DNA of 64,000 nucleotides. Source: Streptomyces sp. NBC_01551. Its GTDB lineage: Bacteria > Actinomycetota > Actinomycetes > Streptomycetales > Streptomycetaceae. Positions 34,083-42,928 of the stretch are shown here, piece after piece. The translations under genes and the position numbers were made by a program. A model generated the notes under the pieces. It was not told where the DNA came from, did no database searches, and worked only from the letters and a program-made list of their open reading frames with translations. Each line of letters starts with the position of its first letter. Position 1 is the first letter of the stretch. The stretch is taken from assembly GCF_026339935.1 (NCBI RefSeq), contig NZ_JAPEPX010000001.1, forward strand, positions 6,413,501 through 6,477,500, read 5' to 3'.

Positions 34083-34943
34083 GTGTACATCCGGCAGAAC
34101 CAGAAGAACCTGACCAGCACCCAGAAAAGGCGGTTCACGGCCGCCGTGCTGGAGCTCAAACGCAACGGCACCTACGACCGGTTCGTGCGCACCCACGACA
34201 AGTACTTCGTGCCCGACCGGGACCGCAAACTCCGCGTCGGACACATGTCCCCGTCGTTCTTCCCCTGGCACCGGCGCTACCTGATCGAGTTCGAGAAGGA
34301 ACTCCAGGCCGTCGACCCCGGGGTCAGCATCCCGTACTGGGACTGGACCACCGACACCAGCCCGGCCTCCTCGCTGTGGGCCGAGGACTTCCTCGGCGGA
34401 ACCGGCCGCGCCAAGGACCGCCAGGTGATGACGGGCCCGTTCGCCTACGAGAAGGGCAACTGGACGATCACCGTCGGGATCACGGAGGCCCAGTACCTCA
34501 CCCGCAACCTCGGCCGCCCGCAGAACCCGATCAGCCTGCCCACCCCGGCCGAGCTCCAGTGGGCGATCGACGACCCGACGTACGACGCCTCGCCCTGGGA
34601 CTCCACGGCGGCCGGCTTCCGCAACAAGCTGGAGGGCTGGGCGGCGCCGAAGAGCGAGCGCTGGCGCAACCACAACAAGGTCCACCAGTGGATCGGCGGC
34701 CACATGACGGGCGGTACGGCGCCCAACGACCCGGTGTTCTGGCTCCACCACGCCTTCGTGGACCTGCTCTGGGACCGCTGGCAGCAGCGCCACCCCTCCT
34801 CCGGGTACCGGCCGGCGACCGCGCCCAAGGCGGGCGACGCCCAGCGCGGCCGGGTGATCGCGGTGGACGAGCCGATGCCGCCGTGGAACGTCACCCCGCG
34901 CGAGATGTCCGGCCACCAGGGCGTCTACCGCTACGAGCTCTGA
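34083..34943 (+). CDS. melC2: Tyrosinase MelC2, first copy
   Basis: 286 residues from a GTG start (GAGG ahead of it), 26 bp after melC1. Type-3 copper enzyme oxidising monophenols to quinones (melanin). Copper A ligands His38, His54 (VGHMSPSFFPWH) and His63 are at canonical Streptomyces positions; copper B ligands are His197, His201 (HNKVHQWIGGHM) and His222/223 (FWLHHAFVD). These are shifted by seven from the usual 190/194/216 by a short insert (around APKSERW). No signal peptide of its own; it is exported with MelC1. Ends at a strong bidirectional hairpin. Confidence 0.95.
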   Translation: MYIRQNQKNLTSTQKRRFTAAVLELKRNGTYDRFVRTHDKYFVPDRDRKLRVGHMSPSFFPWHRRYLIEFEKELQAVDPGVSIPYWDWTTDTSPASSLWAEDFLGGTGRAKDRQVMTGPFAYEKGNWTITVGITEAQYLTRNLGRPQNPISLPTPAELQWAIDDPTYDASPWDSTAAGFRNKLEGWAAPKSERWRNHNKVHQWIGGHMTGGTAPNDPVFWLHHAFVDLLWDRWQQRHPSSGYRPATAPKAGDAQRGRVIAVDEPMPPWNVTPREMSGHQGVYRYEL

Positions 34944-34980
34944 GCCCCCTGCCCGCGCGGCGGGGAGACGGGAACGCGGA

Positions 34981-35009
34981 AGGGCCCCCGCCCGGGTGGC
35001 GGGGGCCCT
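34981..35009. terminator. Bidirectional terminator between melC2 and the chaplin gene
   Basis: Perfect 12-bp inverted repeat AGGGCCCCCGCC / GGCGGGGGCCCT with a 5-nt loop, between two convergent genes. Confidence 0.85.
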
Positions 35010-35031
35010 CGGTCGGTCCGACGGGGGACGA

Positions 35032-35310
35032 TCAGCCGCCGTAGCCCTCGGTGTGGTGCTCGCCGTGGCCCGAGGCGTTGATGCAGGTGTTGCCGAACGC
35101 CGGGTTCAGCAGGCCGACCACGTTGACGCTGTTGCCGCAGACGTTGACCGGGATGTGCACCGGAACCTGGACGAGGTTGCCCGAGAGGACGCCGGGGGAG
35201 CCGACCGCCGCACCGTGCGCTCCGGCATCGGCGACAGCCAGACCGGCACCGGCGGCCACCGCGCTACCGGCGACAGCGGTGATGGCGAATGCCTTCGCGA
35301 TACGCGACAT
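35032..35310 (-). CDS. Short chaplin (hydrophobic aerial-hyphae surface protein)
   Basis: 92 residues from the ATG at 35310, with GAGGAG six bases ahead. Signal peptide 1-28 (ending AVADA). One chaplin domain follows: AVGSPGVLSGNLVQVPVHIPVN, VCGNSVNVVGLLNP and AFGNTCIN, with the two cysteines that form the disulfide. Short chaplins (ChpD-H) assemble into amyloid-like rodlets that make aerial hyphae and spores hydrophobic. The C-terminal GHGEHHTEGYGG tail is His-rich, as in some paralogues; there is no sortase motif. Closest to ChpH-like proteins. Confidence 0.93.
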   Translation of the reverse strand: MSRIAKAFAITAVAGSAVAAGAGLAVADAGAHGAAVGSPGVLSGNLVQVPVHIPVNVCGNSVNVVGLLNPAFGNTCINASGHGEHHTEGYGG

Positions 35311-35438
35311 CAAGATCTCCTCGTGAGATATGGGGTTGCCACAGAACCTGCGGCATTTGACATGGCATACAACGCCGGGACAGCCCAGGGGTCACGGCCG
35401 CTGGGCCTACCCGGTGACGACTGCGGTGACTGCGGGGC

Positions 35439-35783
35439 TCAGAACCGCACGGAGGCGAAGTACGGCCGCACCTGGGTGACGGTCCCCGGCCCGAGCCGCT
35501 CCACCGGGGCGCCCGCGCAGCCCGGCTCCCGGTAGAAGGTCGCGGTGCCCCGGGTGTGGTTGGTGACCGCCCGGGATCCGCCGCCCTCCGCCGCGACACA
35601 GCCCTTCGGGGCGCTGAGGCCGTGCACCCGGTCGTCCTGGCCCACGTACTGGAAGTCCGGACCGGGGGCCGCCTGCGCCGTACCGCCCGTCGCGGCGGCC
35701 GCGGCGGCGGCCAGCAGCAGGGCGGGGGCGGCGCCGGCCCGGAGGTGGTTCCGCATGACTCGGATGCCTCGCATGATTCGCAT
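35439..35783 (-). CDS. Small secreted protein of unknown function
   Basis: 114 residues; start uncertain among ATGs at 35783, 35774 and 35756. The signal peptide ends TAQAA. The mature ~75 residues have two cysteines (KGCVAAEGG, EPGCAGAP), a VTNHTRGTATFYREPGC core and end in PYFASVRF. This compact disulfide-containing domain recurs as small secreted proteins in streptomycetes; I know of no function. It ends about 125 bp from the chaplin start. Confidence 0.75.
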   Translation of the reverse strand: MRIMRGIRVMRNHLRAGAAPALLLAAAAAAATGGTAQAAPGPDFQYVGQDDRVHGLSAPKGCVAAEGGGSRAVTNHTRGTATFYREPGCAGAPVERLGPGTVTQVRPYFASVRF

Positions 35784-35907
35784 GGTCCGTCAACCGGGAC
35801 CGACCCCGGCCGGGTCACGGCGGATCACCCGTTGGACGGCTGTGCGACGGTATGCGACCGTGCCTGGACAGGCGAGAACGCGGATCGAGCGGTTCCAGGA
35901 GGACGGG

Positions 35908-37374
35908 ATGAGCGCACCGAGCGGCCGGCCCCGGGTCGGTACCGGGTACGGGGTGGTCGAGGGCCGACGCGAGGTCGGCGGCATCGCCGTCTTCCGCGGC
36001 ATCCCCTACGCCGCACCGCCGGTCGGCGCCCTCCGGTTCGCCGCCCCCGCGCCCCCGCGGCCCTGGGAGGGCGTCCGCGACGCCGGCGCGTTCGGACCCA
36101 CCGCCCCGAAGGTGCCCTACCCCGACACGTTCGCCGCACTGCTGCCCGACCCGGAGATCCCCGGGGACGACTGCCTCAACCTCAACGTGTGGACCCCGGA
36201 CCCGGCGCCCGGCGCCCGGCTGCCCGTCATGGTGTGGATCCACGGCGGGGCGCTCACCCGGGGCTCCGCCGCCGTCCCCGTCTACGACGGCGCGGCCTTC
36301 GCCCGCGACGGGGTCGTGCTCGTCTCCTTCAACTACCGCCTCGGCGTGCTCGGTTACGGCCTCTTCCCGGACGCCCCCGCCAACCGCGGCCTGCTCGACC
36401 AGATCGCCGCCCTGACCTGGGTCCGGGACAACATCGAGGCCTTCGGCGGCGACCCCGCCCGCGTCACCGTCTTCGGGGAGTCCGCCGGCGCCATCAGCAT
36501 CGGCGCCCTCCTCGGCGCCCCCCGCGCCGCCGGGCTGTTCGCGCGGGCCGTCCTGCAGAGCGGCGCCCCCGAGGTGCTGCCGCGCGACCGGGTGCGCACG
36601 ATGGTCCGGCGGATGGCCTCGCTGCTCAAGGTGCCCGCCACCGCCGAGGCGTTCACGGCCGCCGCCCTGCCGGACCTGCTCGCCGCCCAGGGCGCGGTGC
36701 TGCGCCGCTCCAGCCCGCTGGTCGGCGGCCCCGCCTTCGGGCTGGTCACGGACCCCGACACGCTGCCGGGCGACCCCCTCGAAGCGGCCGCCGCCGGGGA
36801 CGTGCCGCTGCTGCTGGGATGGACCACCGAGGAGTACCGGCTCTGGCTGGCCCCGACCGGGGTGATGCGGGTGCTGGACCGGCTCGGCCCGCTGGCCTTG
36901 GCGCTGGCCCGGGCCCGCAGCGGCAAGGACCGGGCCGCCGTACGGGCGCTGCGCGCCGCGCTGCCCGGTGCCAGCCCCGCCGAGCTGGCGGGCCAGCTGC
37001 TCACCGACCGGCTGCTGCGCGACCCGCTGCGGCGCCTCGGCGGGGCCCGGCGGGCGGCGCCGACCCACCTCTACGAGTTCGGCTGGTGCTCCGGCGTACC
37101 GGGCCTGGGCTCCTGCCACGCGCTGGAGCTGGGCTTCGTGTTCGACACGCTGGACGTGCCGGAGGCCGCCTGGCTGGCCGGGCGGGACACCCCGCAGGAG
37201 CTGGCCGACGAGATGCACGCGGCGTGGGTGCGGTTCGCGGTCACCGGTGACCCGGGCTGGGCGCCCTGGGACGGCAACGGCCCGCCGAGGATGTTCGGCG
37301 GGCCGGAGCTCGGGCGGGCGGAAGCCGAAGCGTCCGCCGAGGCGCCGGCGGTTACTCCACCGGCCCTTCCATGA
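35908..37374 (+). CDS. Type-B carboxylesterase
   Basis: 488 residues, ATG with AGGAGG ribosome site. Type B carboxylesterase/lipase: GIPYAAPPVGALRF, EDCLN-like GDDCLNLNVWTP, oxyanion WIHGGALTRGS, nucleophile FGESAGA, and a C-terminal GSCHALELGFVF with the catalytic His. No signal peptide seen, so probably cytosolic. The last ~23 bp overlap the 3' end of the convergent hydrolase gene. Confidence 0.93.
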   Translation: MSAPSGRPRVGTGYGVVEGRREVGGIAVFRGIPYAAPPVGALRFAAPAPPRPWEGVRDAGAFGPTAPKVPYPDTFAALLPDPEIPGDDCLNLNVWTPDPAPGARLPVMVWIHGGALTRGSAAVPVYDGAAFARDGVVLVSFNYRLGVLGYGLFPDAPANRGLLDQIAALTWVRDNIEAFGGDPARVTVFGESAGAISIGALLGAPRAAGLFARAVLQSGAPEVLPRDRVRTMVRRMASLLKVPATAEAFTAAALPDLLAAQGAVLRRSSPLVGGPAFGLVTDPDTLPGDPLEAAAAGDVPLLLGWTTEEYRLWLAPTGVMRVLDRLGPLALALARARSGKDRAAVRALRAALPGASPAELAGQLLTDRLLRDPLRRLGGARRAAPTHLYEFGWCSGVPGLGSCHALELGFVFDTLDVPEAAWLAGRDTPQELADEMHAAWVRFAVTGDPGWAPWDGNGPPRMFGGPELGRAEAEASAEAPAVTPPALP

Positions 37375-38560
37375 CCTTGCTGATGAACTGGATCGGGCCC
37401 TCGCCCATGTTCGGGACGTAGGTCTTGGCGTTGTGCTTGCCGCCCGGGATGACCTTCAGGCTGGTGTGGACGGGCCCCTTGTTGCCGTAGGTCGCGATGA
37501 ACTTCTGCACGTCCGGCAGGGTCCTCTTGTTGCTCTCGCTGTCGCCGACCTGGAACGCGAGGTAGACGTCCGGGCCCTTCTTCTCGATGAGCTGCTTCGC
37601 CAGCACCTCGGGGTTGTTCTCGACCTTCTCCTTGTCGTGGCCCTTCCACAGGGAGGAGTCCGGGACGATGTCCGGGCCGGAGGCGATCACGGCCTTGAAC
37701 TTGTCCGGGTGCTTCAGTACGGCCTTCAGGCCCGCGAAGCCGCCGGTGGAGGAGCCCATGAAGGCCCAGCCGTCACGGGACTTGATCGTGCGGAAGTTCG
37801 CCTTCATCAGGTCCGGGACGTCCTCGGTGAGCCAGGTGCCCATCTTGGGCTGGCCGGGGATGTCGGAGCCGTCCCAGTAGACGCCCTTGTCGTCCGGGCC
37901 CGGGTTCAGCACGGGCATGGCCAGGATGAACGGCTTGCTCTTCCCCTCCGCGTACCACTGGGAGATGCTGGTCTGGAGACCGAGGTCGGTGCCCATCCAG
38001 TAGTTGTTCGGGTAGCCCGCGCCGCCGGGCAGGGCGATCAGGACCGGGAAGCCGCTCTTGGCGAACTTGGGGTCGTCGTACTCCTTGGGCGCCCACACCC
38101 AGACCTTGCCCTTGAAGCCGGACTTCTTGCCGTCCAGCGTGGTGACCGCGACGTGCGTGCCGTCCGGCAGGGTCTTCGAGTTCTTGAACTCGGCGGTCGG
38201 GTCGGTCGGCATCAGCATCTTCGAGTTCGCGGCCTGCTTGCCGCCGCCCGCCTTGCCACCGCCTCCCGGCTGTCCGAAGGACACGGCCTTGCCCTTGTCC
38301 GTGAACGGCGGTATCTCGAAGTGGTTCATCACGCCGGCGGCTATGCCGGCGAGGCCCAGCACGGTCACGCCCGCGATCAGCCAGCGCTTGCCGCGCGAAC
38401 GGCGGCGCGGCTGCTCCGGCGGGCCGTAGTCGTAGTCGTCGTAGTACTGCTGGGGCTGCCCCGGGCCGTGGTCGTACGGCGGCTGGGGCTGCCGGTACTG
38501 CCCTTCCGGTGCCGGCCGGTAAGGCTGGTACTGCTGCTGACCGTCGGGTGCGTACGACAT
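37352..38560 (-). CDS. Membrane-anchored alpha/beta hydrolase (esterase D/antigen 85-like)
   Basis: 402 residues. A Gln/Pro/Tyr-rich cytoplasmic N-terminus (1-57) with YQPYRP and DDYDYGPPE, then one transmembrane helix (about 60-77), then an extracellular esterase domain: FPVLIALPGGAGYPNNYW, PFILAMPVLNPGP, nucleophile elbow GSSTGGFAG and a C-terminal PGGKHNAKTY with the His. Resembles PF00756-type esterases (mycolyl-transferase/esterase D fold). Actinomycetes often anchor such enzymes to act on cell-surface esters. Start ATG; the 3' end overlaps the carboxylesterase by 23 bp. Confidence 0.88.
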   Translation of the reverse strand: MSYAPDGQQQYQPYRPAPEGQYRQPQPPYDHGPGQPQQYYDDYDYGPPEQPRRRSRGKRWLIAGVTVLGLAGIAAGVMNHFEIPPFTDKGKAVSFGQPGGGGKAGGGKQAANSKMLMPTDPTAEFKNSKTLPDGTHVAVTTLDGKKSGFKGKVWVWAPKEYDDPKFAKSGFPVLIALPGGAGYPNNYWMGTDLGLQTSISQWYAEGKSKPFILAMPVLNPGPDDKGVYWDGSDIPGQPKMGTWLTEDVPDLMKANFRTIKSRDGWAFMGSSTGGFAGLKAVLKHPDKFKAVIASGPDIVPDSSLWKGHDKEKVENNPEVLAKQLIEKKGPDVYLAFQVGDSESNKRTLPDVQKFIATYGNKGPVHTSLKVIPGGKHNAKTYVPNMGEGPIQFISKVMEGPVE

Positions 38561-38633
38561 GTGCGGGGCTCTCCGGCTGGTGCTGCCCGGTCGGGGCGTG
38601 GGGGTTGGCTGCTTCGTCCCGGAGGATGATCGT

Positions 38634-38656
38634 AAATACGTTCTGGTTCCGTATTT
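38634..38656. promoter_or_regulatory. AT-rich inverted repeat in divergent promoter region
   Basis: AAATACG-N9-CGTATTT, with GGAACCAGAACG in the middle when read on the minus strand, between the hydrolase start and the phosphoesterase start. Lies in a locally AT-rich stretch and may be an operator or promoter element; the following T-run makes a plus-strand hairpin, but no plus-strand gene lies just upstream. Confidence 0.45.
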
Positions 38657-38815
38657 TTCCTTCTCTTGGGTTGCCTTAGAACTGGACGTTGCCGATCACC
38701 CGGAAGGCCGCCGGAGTTCCCGTTCTGTTCTCCGACTGTCCCTGGCCCATGCACATGCCGCTGGGTATGGTGCGTCCGCGCCGCCGCCCCCACCCCCTGC
38801 TCGGAGGTATCTTCC

Positions 38816-39706
38816 GTGTTTGGCATGCCCGCATCACGGTTCAGCCGCAAGACCGCCCTCGCCACCGCCTTCGGCGTCACCGCCGCCGGCGCGGCCCTGT
38901 GGGCGGGCATCGGTGCCGCCCAGCCCGCGCACGCCGCCGGCCTGCCCGCGCCCGACCACGTCGTCGTCGTGGTCTTCGAGAACCACGCCTACAACCAGGT
39001 CATCGGCAGCTCCAGCGCCCCCTACATCAACTCCCTCAAGAGCGGGGGCGCCAACCTCACGCAGTCGTACGGCATCACCCACCCCAGCCAGCCGAACTAC
39101 CTCCAGCTCTTCTCCGGCTCCAACCAGGGCGTGACCGGCGACAGCTGCTACACCCCCGGCTTCAGCTCCGCGCCCAACCTGGCCTCCGAGCTGATCGCCG
39201 CCGGCAAGACCTGGGCCAGCTACAACGAGACCCTGCCCAGCCAGGGCTCCACCACCTGCAGCAGCGGCAAGTACGCCCGCAAGCACAACCCCTGGTTCGC
39301 CTTCTCCAACGTGCCCACCAGCACCGCGAAGACCATGACCCAGTTCCCGAAGGACTTCACCACCCTGCCCAAGGTGTCCTTCGTCGTCCCCAACCTCTGC
39401 AACGACATGCACGACTGCTCCGTCGGCACCGGCGACACCTGGCTCAAGAACAACCTCAAGGCCTACGCGGACTGGGCCAAGACCCACAACAGCCTCCTCG
39501 TCGTCACCTTCGACGAGGACAACCGGCTGGCCGGCAACAAGATCCCGACCGTCCTCTACGGCCAGCCCGTCACCGCCGGCAGCACGTCGAGCACCAACTA
39601 CAACCACTACGACATGCTGCGCACCCTGGAGGGCCTCGCCGGCCTGACCACCCACGCCGGGAACGCCGCCGGCGCCAAGGACATCACGGGGATCTGGGCT
39701 TCCTGA
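38816..39706 (+). CDS. Secreted phosphoesterase (acid phosphatase/phospholipase C-like)
   Basis: 296 residues from the GTG at 38816, eight bases after GGAGGT (the ATG at 38825 is too far). Tat/Sec-type signal with SRKTALATA and cleavage near AHAAG. The catalytic domain is of the PF04185 type: HVVVVVFENHAYNQVIG (metal-binding E-N), THPSQPNYLQLFSG with the nucleophile region, NLCNDMHDCS and FDEDN with the second metal site. Extracellular phosphomonoesterase; probably scavenges phosphate. It begins a three-gene unit with MFS and propeller genes. Confidence 0.9.
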   Translation: MFGMPASRFSRKTALATAFGVTAAGAALWAGIGAAQPAHAAGLPAPDHVVVVVFENHAYNQVIGSSSAPYINSLKSGGANLTQSYGITHPSQPNYLQLFSGSNQGVTGDSCYTPGFSSAPNLASELIAAGKTWASYNETLPSQGSTTCSSGKYARKHNPWFAFSNVPTSTAKTMTQFPKDFTTLPKVSFVVPNLCNDMHDCSVGTGDTWLKNNLKAYADWAKTHNSLLVVTFDEDNRLAGNKIPTVLYGQPVTAGSTSSTNYNHYDMLRTLEGLAGLTTHAGNAAGAKDITGIWAS

Positions 39707-39708
39707 CC

Positions 39709-40977
39709 ATGTACGTTGCGGACAGCCGCGGTACCCCCGCGCCCGCCGTGACCCCCGAGCCGCAGGCCGTCGTCCCGGGCACCGGCCCGGGGCGGCGCGC
39801 CGCGCTCGCCCCCACGGTGCTCGCCCTCGGCACGGTCAGCCTGATCACCGACGTCTCCTCCGAGATGGTCACGGCCGTGCTCCCGCTCTACCTCGTCGCC
39901 GGGCTCGGGCTCTCCCCGCTCGGCTTCGGGCTGCTCGACGGCCTCTACAACGGGGTCAGCGCCCTGGTCCGGCTGACCGGCGGGCACCTCGGCGACCGCC
40001 TCGGCCGCCACAAGGCCCTCGCCGGCCTCGGCTACGGCCTCTCCGCCCTGTGCAAACCGCTCCTGCTGTTCGCGCACACCCTGCCCGCCATCGGCGCCGT
40101 CCTCGCGCTCGACCGCACCGGCAAGGGCCTGCGCACCGCCCCGCGCGACGCGCTGATCTCGCTGGCCGCCGCCCCCGCGGAACGCGGCCGGGCCTTCGGC
40201 GTGCACCGGGCCATGGACACCGCGGGCGCGCTGATCGGGCCGGTCCTCGCCTTCGTGATCCTGCGCGGCGCCGCCGACGGCTACGACGCCGTCTTCACCG
40301 TCAGCGCCTGCGTGGCCGCGCTCGGGGTGCTGGTGCTGGTCCTCTTCGTCCCCGGCCGCCGGACGGTCCCCGCCCCCGCGGACGGGCCCGTCTCCCCGCG
40401 GGCCTCCGTCGGGCTGCTGCGCCGCCGCGACCTGCGCCGGATCAGCCTCTGCGCGCTGCTGCTCGGGCTGTGCACCGTCAGCGACGGCTTCGTCTTCCTG
40501 CTGCTCCAGCGCGCCACCGGGATCGCCGACCGCTGGTTCGCGCTGCTGCCGCTGGGCACCGCCGCCGCGTTCTTCCTGCTCGCCCTGCCGCTCGGCCGAC
40601 TCGCCGACCGGATCGGCCGCCGCCGGGTCTTCCTCGGCGGCCACCTCGCGCTGCTCCTCGTCTACGGCCTCCTCCTCGCCGGCGGGCAGCACCCCGCGCT
40701 GCCGTACGCGGTGCTGCTGCTGCACGGCGGGTTCTACGCCGCCACCGACGGCGTGCTCATGGCCGCCGCGGCCGGGACCGTCCCCGAGGAACACCGGGGC
40801 GCCGGCCTCGCCCTCGTCCAGACCGGCCAGGCCCTCGCCCGGTTCGCCGCGTCCCTGGGCTTCGGCGCCGTCTGGACCGTGTGGGGTCCCCGCCCCGCGC
40901 TCGCCGTCGCCGCCGCGCTGCTCGCCGCGGCGGCCGCCCTCTGCGTCCGGCTGCGCCCCGCCGACGACGACGCCTGA
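39709..40977 (+). CDS. MFS transporter
   Basis: 422 residues, starting three bases after the phosphoesterase stop. Twelve hydrophobic helices with the MFS loop GGHLGDRLGRHKALAG between helices 2 and 3 and a second copy RLADRIGRRRVFLGG in the other half. The SLITDVSSEMVTAVLPLYL opening and DRTGKGLRTAPRDALI loop are those of the YjiJ/sugar-phosphate or drug-efflux-type actinobacterial group. Substrate unknown; operon context suggests export or uptake linked to the phosphoesterase. Confidence 0.92.
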   Translation: MYVADSRGTPAPAVTPEPQAVVPGTGPGRRAALAPTVLALGTVSLITDVSSEMVTAVLPLYLVAGLGLSPLGFGLLDGLYNGVSALVRLTGGHLGDRLGRHKALAGLGYGLSALCKPLLLFAHTLPAIGAVLALDRTGKGLRTAPRDALISLAAAPAERGRAFGVHRAMDTAGALIGPVLAFVILRGAADGYDAVFTVSACVAALGVLVLVLFVPGRRTVPAPADGPVSPRASVGLLRRRDLRRISLCALLLGLCTVSDGFVFLLLQRATGIADRWFALLPLGTAAAFFLLALPLGRLADRIGRRRVFLGGHLALLLVYGLLLAGGQHPALPYAVLLLHGGFYAATDGVLMAAAAGTVPEEHRGAGLALVQTGQALARFAASLGFGAVWTVWGPRPALAVAAALLAAAAALCVRLRPADDDA

Positions 40978-41010
40978 CCCCCACCCCCCCAGCCCCCGGA
41001 AAGGCCGCCC

Positions 41011-42039
41011 ATGACCCTCCACCGCCGGATCCTGATCCTCGTCTGCGCCGCCGCGCTGCTCGCCGTGGTGGGCGCGCTCGCCGTCGTACGGGCCTCCTCG
41101 CGCGCCGACGAGAAGAACCGGGCCCAGGCCGGCGGGCCGGAGATCACCCGGGGCCAGGTCTCCCTGGACGCCGGCGACGGCGGCCGGCGGATCGTGTTCC
41201 GCAACATGGCCTGGGGACCGCACCGCGACGAACTCGCCACCGTCCCGGCCGGCGAGCCCGAAGGGCCCCGTACCGCCTCCGGGGTGACCTGCCTGCGCTT
41301 CCACGCCGCCGCGGGGACCGGGGTCTGCCTCCAGGCCGACAAGGGCGGGGTCCAGGACGGCTACCGGGCCGTCGTCCTCGACGCCCGCCTCAAGGAGGTC
41401 TCCGCGCACCCGCTGGCCGGCATCCCCACCCGCGCCCGGGTCTCGCCCGGCGGGCACCTCACCGCCTGGACCGTCTTCGTCGGGGGCGACTCGTACGCCG
41501 GTACGAACTTCTCGACCCGCACCTCGGTGCTCGACCTGCGCACCGGCACGTACGACGCCTCGCTGGAGGACTTCACCATCCGCAAGGACGGCAAGACGTA
41601 CCGCAACGCCGACGTCAACTTCTGGGGCGTGACCTTCACCGCCGACGAGCGGGGCTTCTACGCGACGCTCGCGACCGGCGGCAAGACCTACCTGGTCCGC
41701 GGCGACCTGGCCGAGCGCACCGTGACCACGCTGCGCGAGAATCTGGAATGCCCCTCGCTGTCGCCCGACGGCACCCGGCTCGTGTTCAAGAAGCGGGTGG
41801 AAGGCGCCCCGGCCGAGGCGCCGTGGCGGCTGTACGCGCTGGACCTCGCCTCGATGCGGGAGACCCCGCTCGCCGAGGAGCGCAGCGTGGACGACCAGGT
41901 GGTGTGGACGGACGACAAGACCGTCGTCTACTCCCTGCCCGGCGACTTCGGCGCGGACCTGTACTCCGTACCGGCCGACGGGAGCGGCGCGCCGGCCCGC
42001 CTGATGGCCTCCGCGCTCGCCCCGGCCTTCCTCGGCTGA
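41011..42039 (+). CDS. Membrane-anchored TolB/WD40-like beta-propeller protein
   Basis: 342 residues. N-terminal signal anchor (about 6-26, ILILVCAAALLAVVGALAVV). The remainder holds blades of the TolB/PD40 type: VSPGGHLTAWTVF, FTADERGFYATL, SLSPDGTRLVFKK and VVWTDDKTVVYSLPGD. Such propellers bind protein partners or ligands; no catalytic motif. 33 bp after the MFS stop and probably co-transcribed with the transporter and phosphoesterase, though the role is unclear. Confidence 0.85.
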   Translation: MTLHRRILILVCAAALLAVVGALAVVRASSRADEKNRAQAGGPEITRGQVSLDAGDGGRRIVFRNMAWGPHRDELATVPAGEPEGPRTASGVTCLRFHAAAGTGVCLQADKGGVQDGYRAVVLDARLKEVSAHPLAGIPTRARVSPGGHLTAWTVFVGGDSYAGTNFSTRTSVLDLRTGTYDASLEDFTIRKDGKTYRNADVNFWGVTFTADERGFYATLATGGKTYLVRGDLAERTVTTLRENLECPSLSPDGTRLVFKKRVEGAPAEAPWRLYALDLASMRETPLAEERSVDDQVVWTDDKTVVYSLPGDFGADLYSVPADGSGAPARLMASALAPAFLG

Positions 42040-42077
42040 GCCGGGGAGGAAGCGGGGCGAGCGCGCCGGCAGGACCG

Positions 42078-42764
42078 TTACGCCGGGATCAGCGTCTTGC
42101 GGCGGCGCTTGCGCTGCGCCGCCGACGACAGCCTGAGCTCGATGATCGACCGGACCGCCGGCCACTCCTCGTCGAGGATCGAGTAGAAGGCCGTACTGCG
42201 CACCGCGCCGTCGAGCCCCCGCGAATGGGCCCGGCGGACCCCCTCGCAGGTGAAGCCGAGGCGCTCCATCGCCGCCCGCGACCGTCCGTTGCGGGCGTCC
42301 GCGCGCAGCGAGATGCGCCGGACGCCCCAGGTTTCGAAGGCATGGCGGAGCATGAGCAGCTTCGCCTCGGTGTTGATGCCGGTTCCCTGGGCCGCCGGGG
42401 ACAGCCAGGTGTTGCCGATCTCGGCGGCATCGGGGATCGCCGTCGCCGGATCGCCGAACGGGACTCCCGGCACGGCGGGCCACACCAGGGGCCCCTGCCA
42501 GTAGTCGAGTTCCAGGAACCGGGTCGAACCGACGACCCGCCCGTCGGTGGCTCTGACCACCGCGAACGGGAGCGATCGACCCGCCGCCTGATCGGCGAGG
42601 GCACGGTCGATGTACTCGTGGGACGCCTGCACCCCATGGGGTACGGGGGTGAAGGCGTAAGTCGTACGATCCTCGGCCCCGGCCATGGCCAAGGCCTCGG
42701 TGTGGTGGGGGGCGAGGGGCTCGAGCCGCACGGAGCGGCCGGCGAGGAGTACGGGTACGGGCAC
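42078..42764 (-). CDS. GNAT family N-acetyltransferase (RimJ/RimL-like)
   Basis: 228 residues from the GTG at 42764, chosen because the family starts with VLLAGRSVRLEPL and GAAGG lies just upstream; the frame is open to 42839. GNAT fold: VRLEPLAPHHTEAL, VVRATDGRVVGSTRFL, motif A region AEIGNTWLSPAAQGTGINTEAKLLML (acetyl-CoA site) and RADARNGRSRAAMERLGFTCEG. RimJ/RimL-type enzymes acetylate N-terminal amines of ribosomal proteins or small molecules; substrate not known. Confidence 0.92.
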   Translation of the reverse strand: MPVPVLLAGRSVRLEPLAPHHTEALAMAGAEDRTTYAFTPVPHGVQASHEYIDRALADQAAGRSLPFAVVRATDGRVVGSTRFLELDYWQGPLVWPAVPGVPFGDPATAIPDAAEIGNTWLSPAAQGTGINTEAKLLMLRHAFETWGVRRISLRADARNGRSRAAMERLGFTCEGVRRAHSRGLDGAVRSTAFYSILDEEWPAVRSIIELRLSSAAQRKRRRKTLIPA

Positions 42765-42928
42765 GGAGCCTTCGGTCCTTCTGGGCGGTGGGGTGGTTGC
42801 ACAGTCTGCGCTCCTGACGTCGCCCCCCGTGCAAAACACGGGTGAAAGGCAACGGGCTGTCAGGTGAACGCGAGTGGCTCAATGTAGCCCCTCAACGTGC
42901 TCTCATGAACCCCCAAAATGGCAACGTC

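Noticed and set aside
33682..37374. Melanin/chaplin region as a biosynthetic gene cluster or genomic island
   Set aside because: No integrase, attachment repeats or synthase genes; composition matches the rest of the window.
39607..42882. 1091-codon minus-strand open frame opposite the MFS and propeller genes
   Set aside because: No domain similarity; composition of a shadow frame, except its last part, which overlaps the GNAT gene in another frame.
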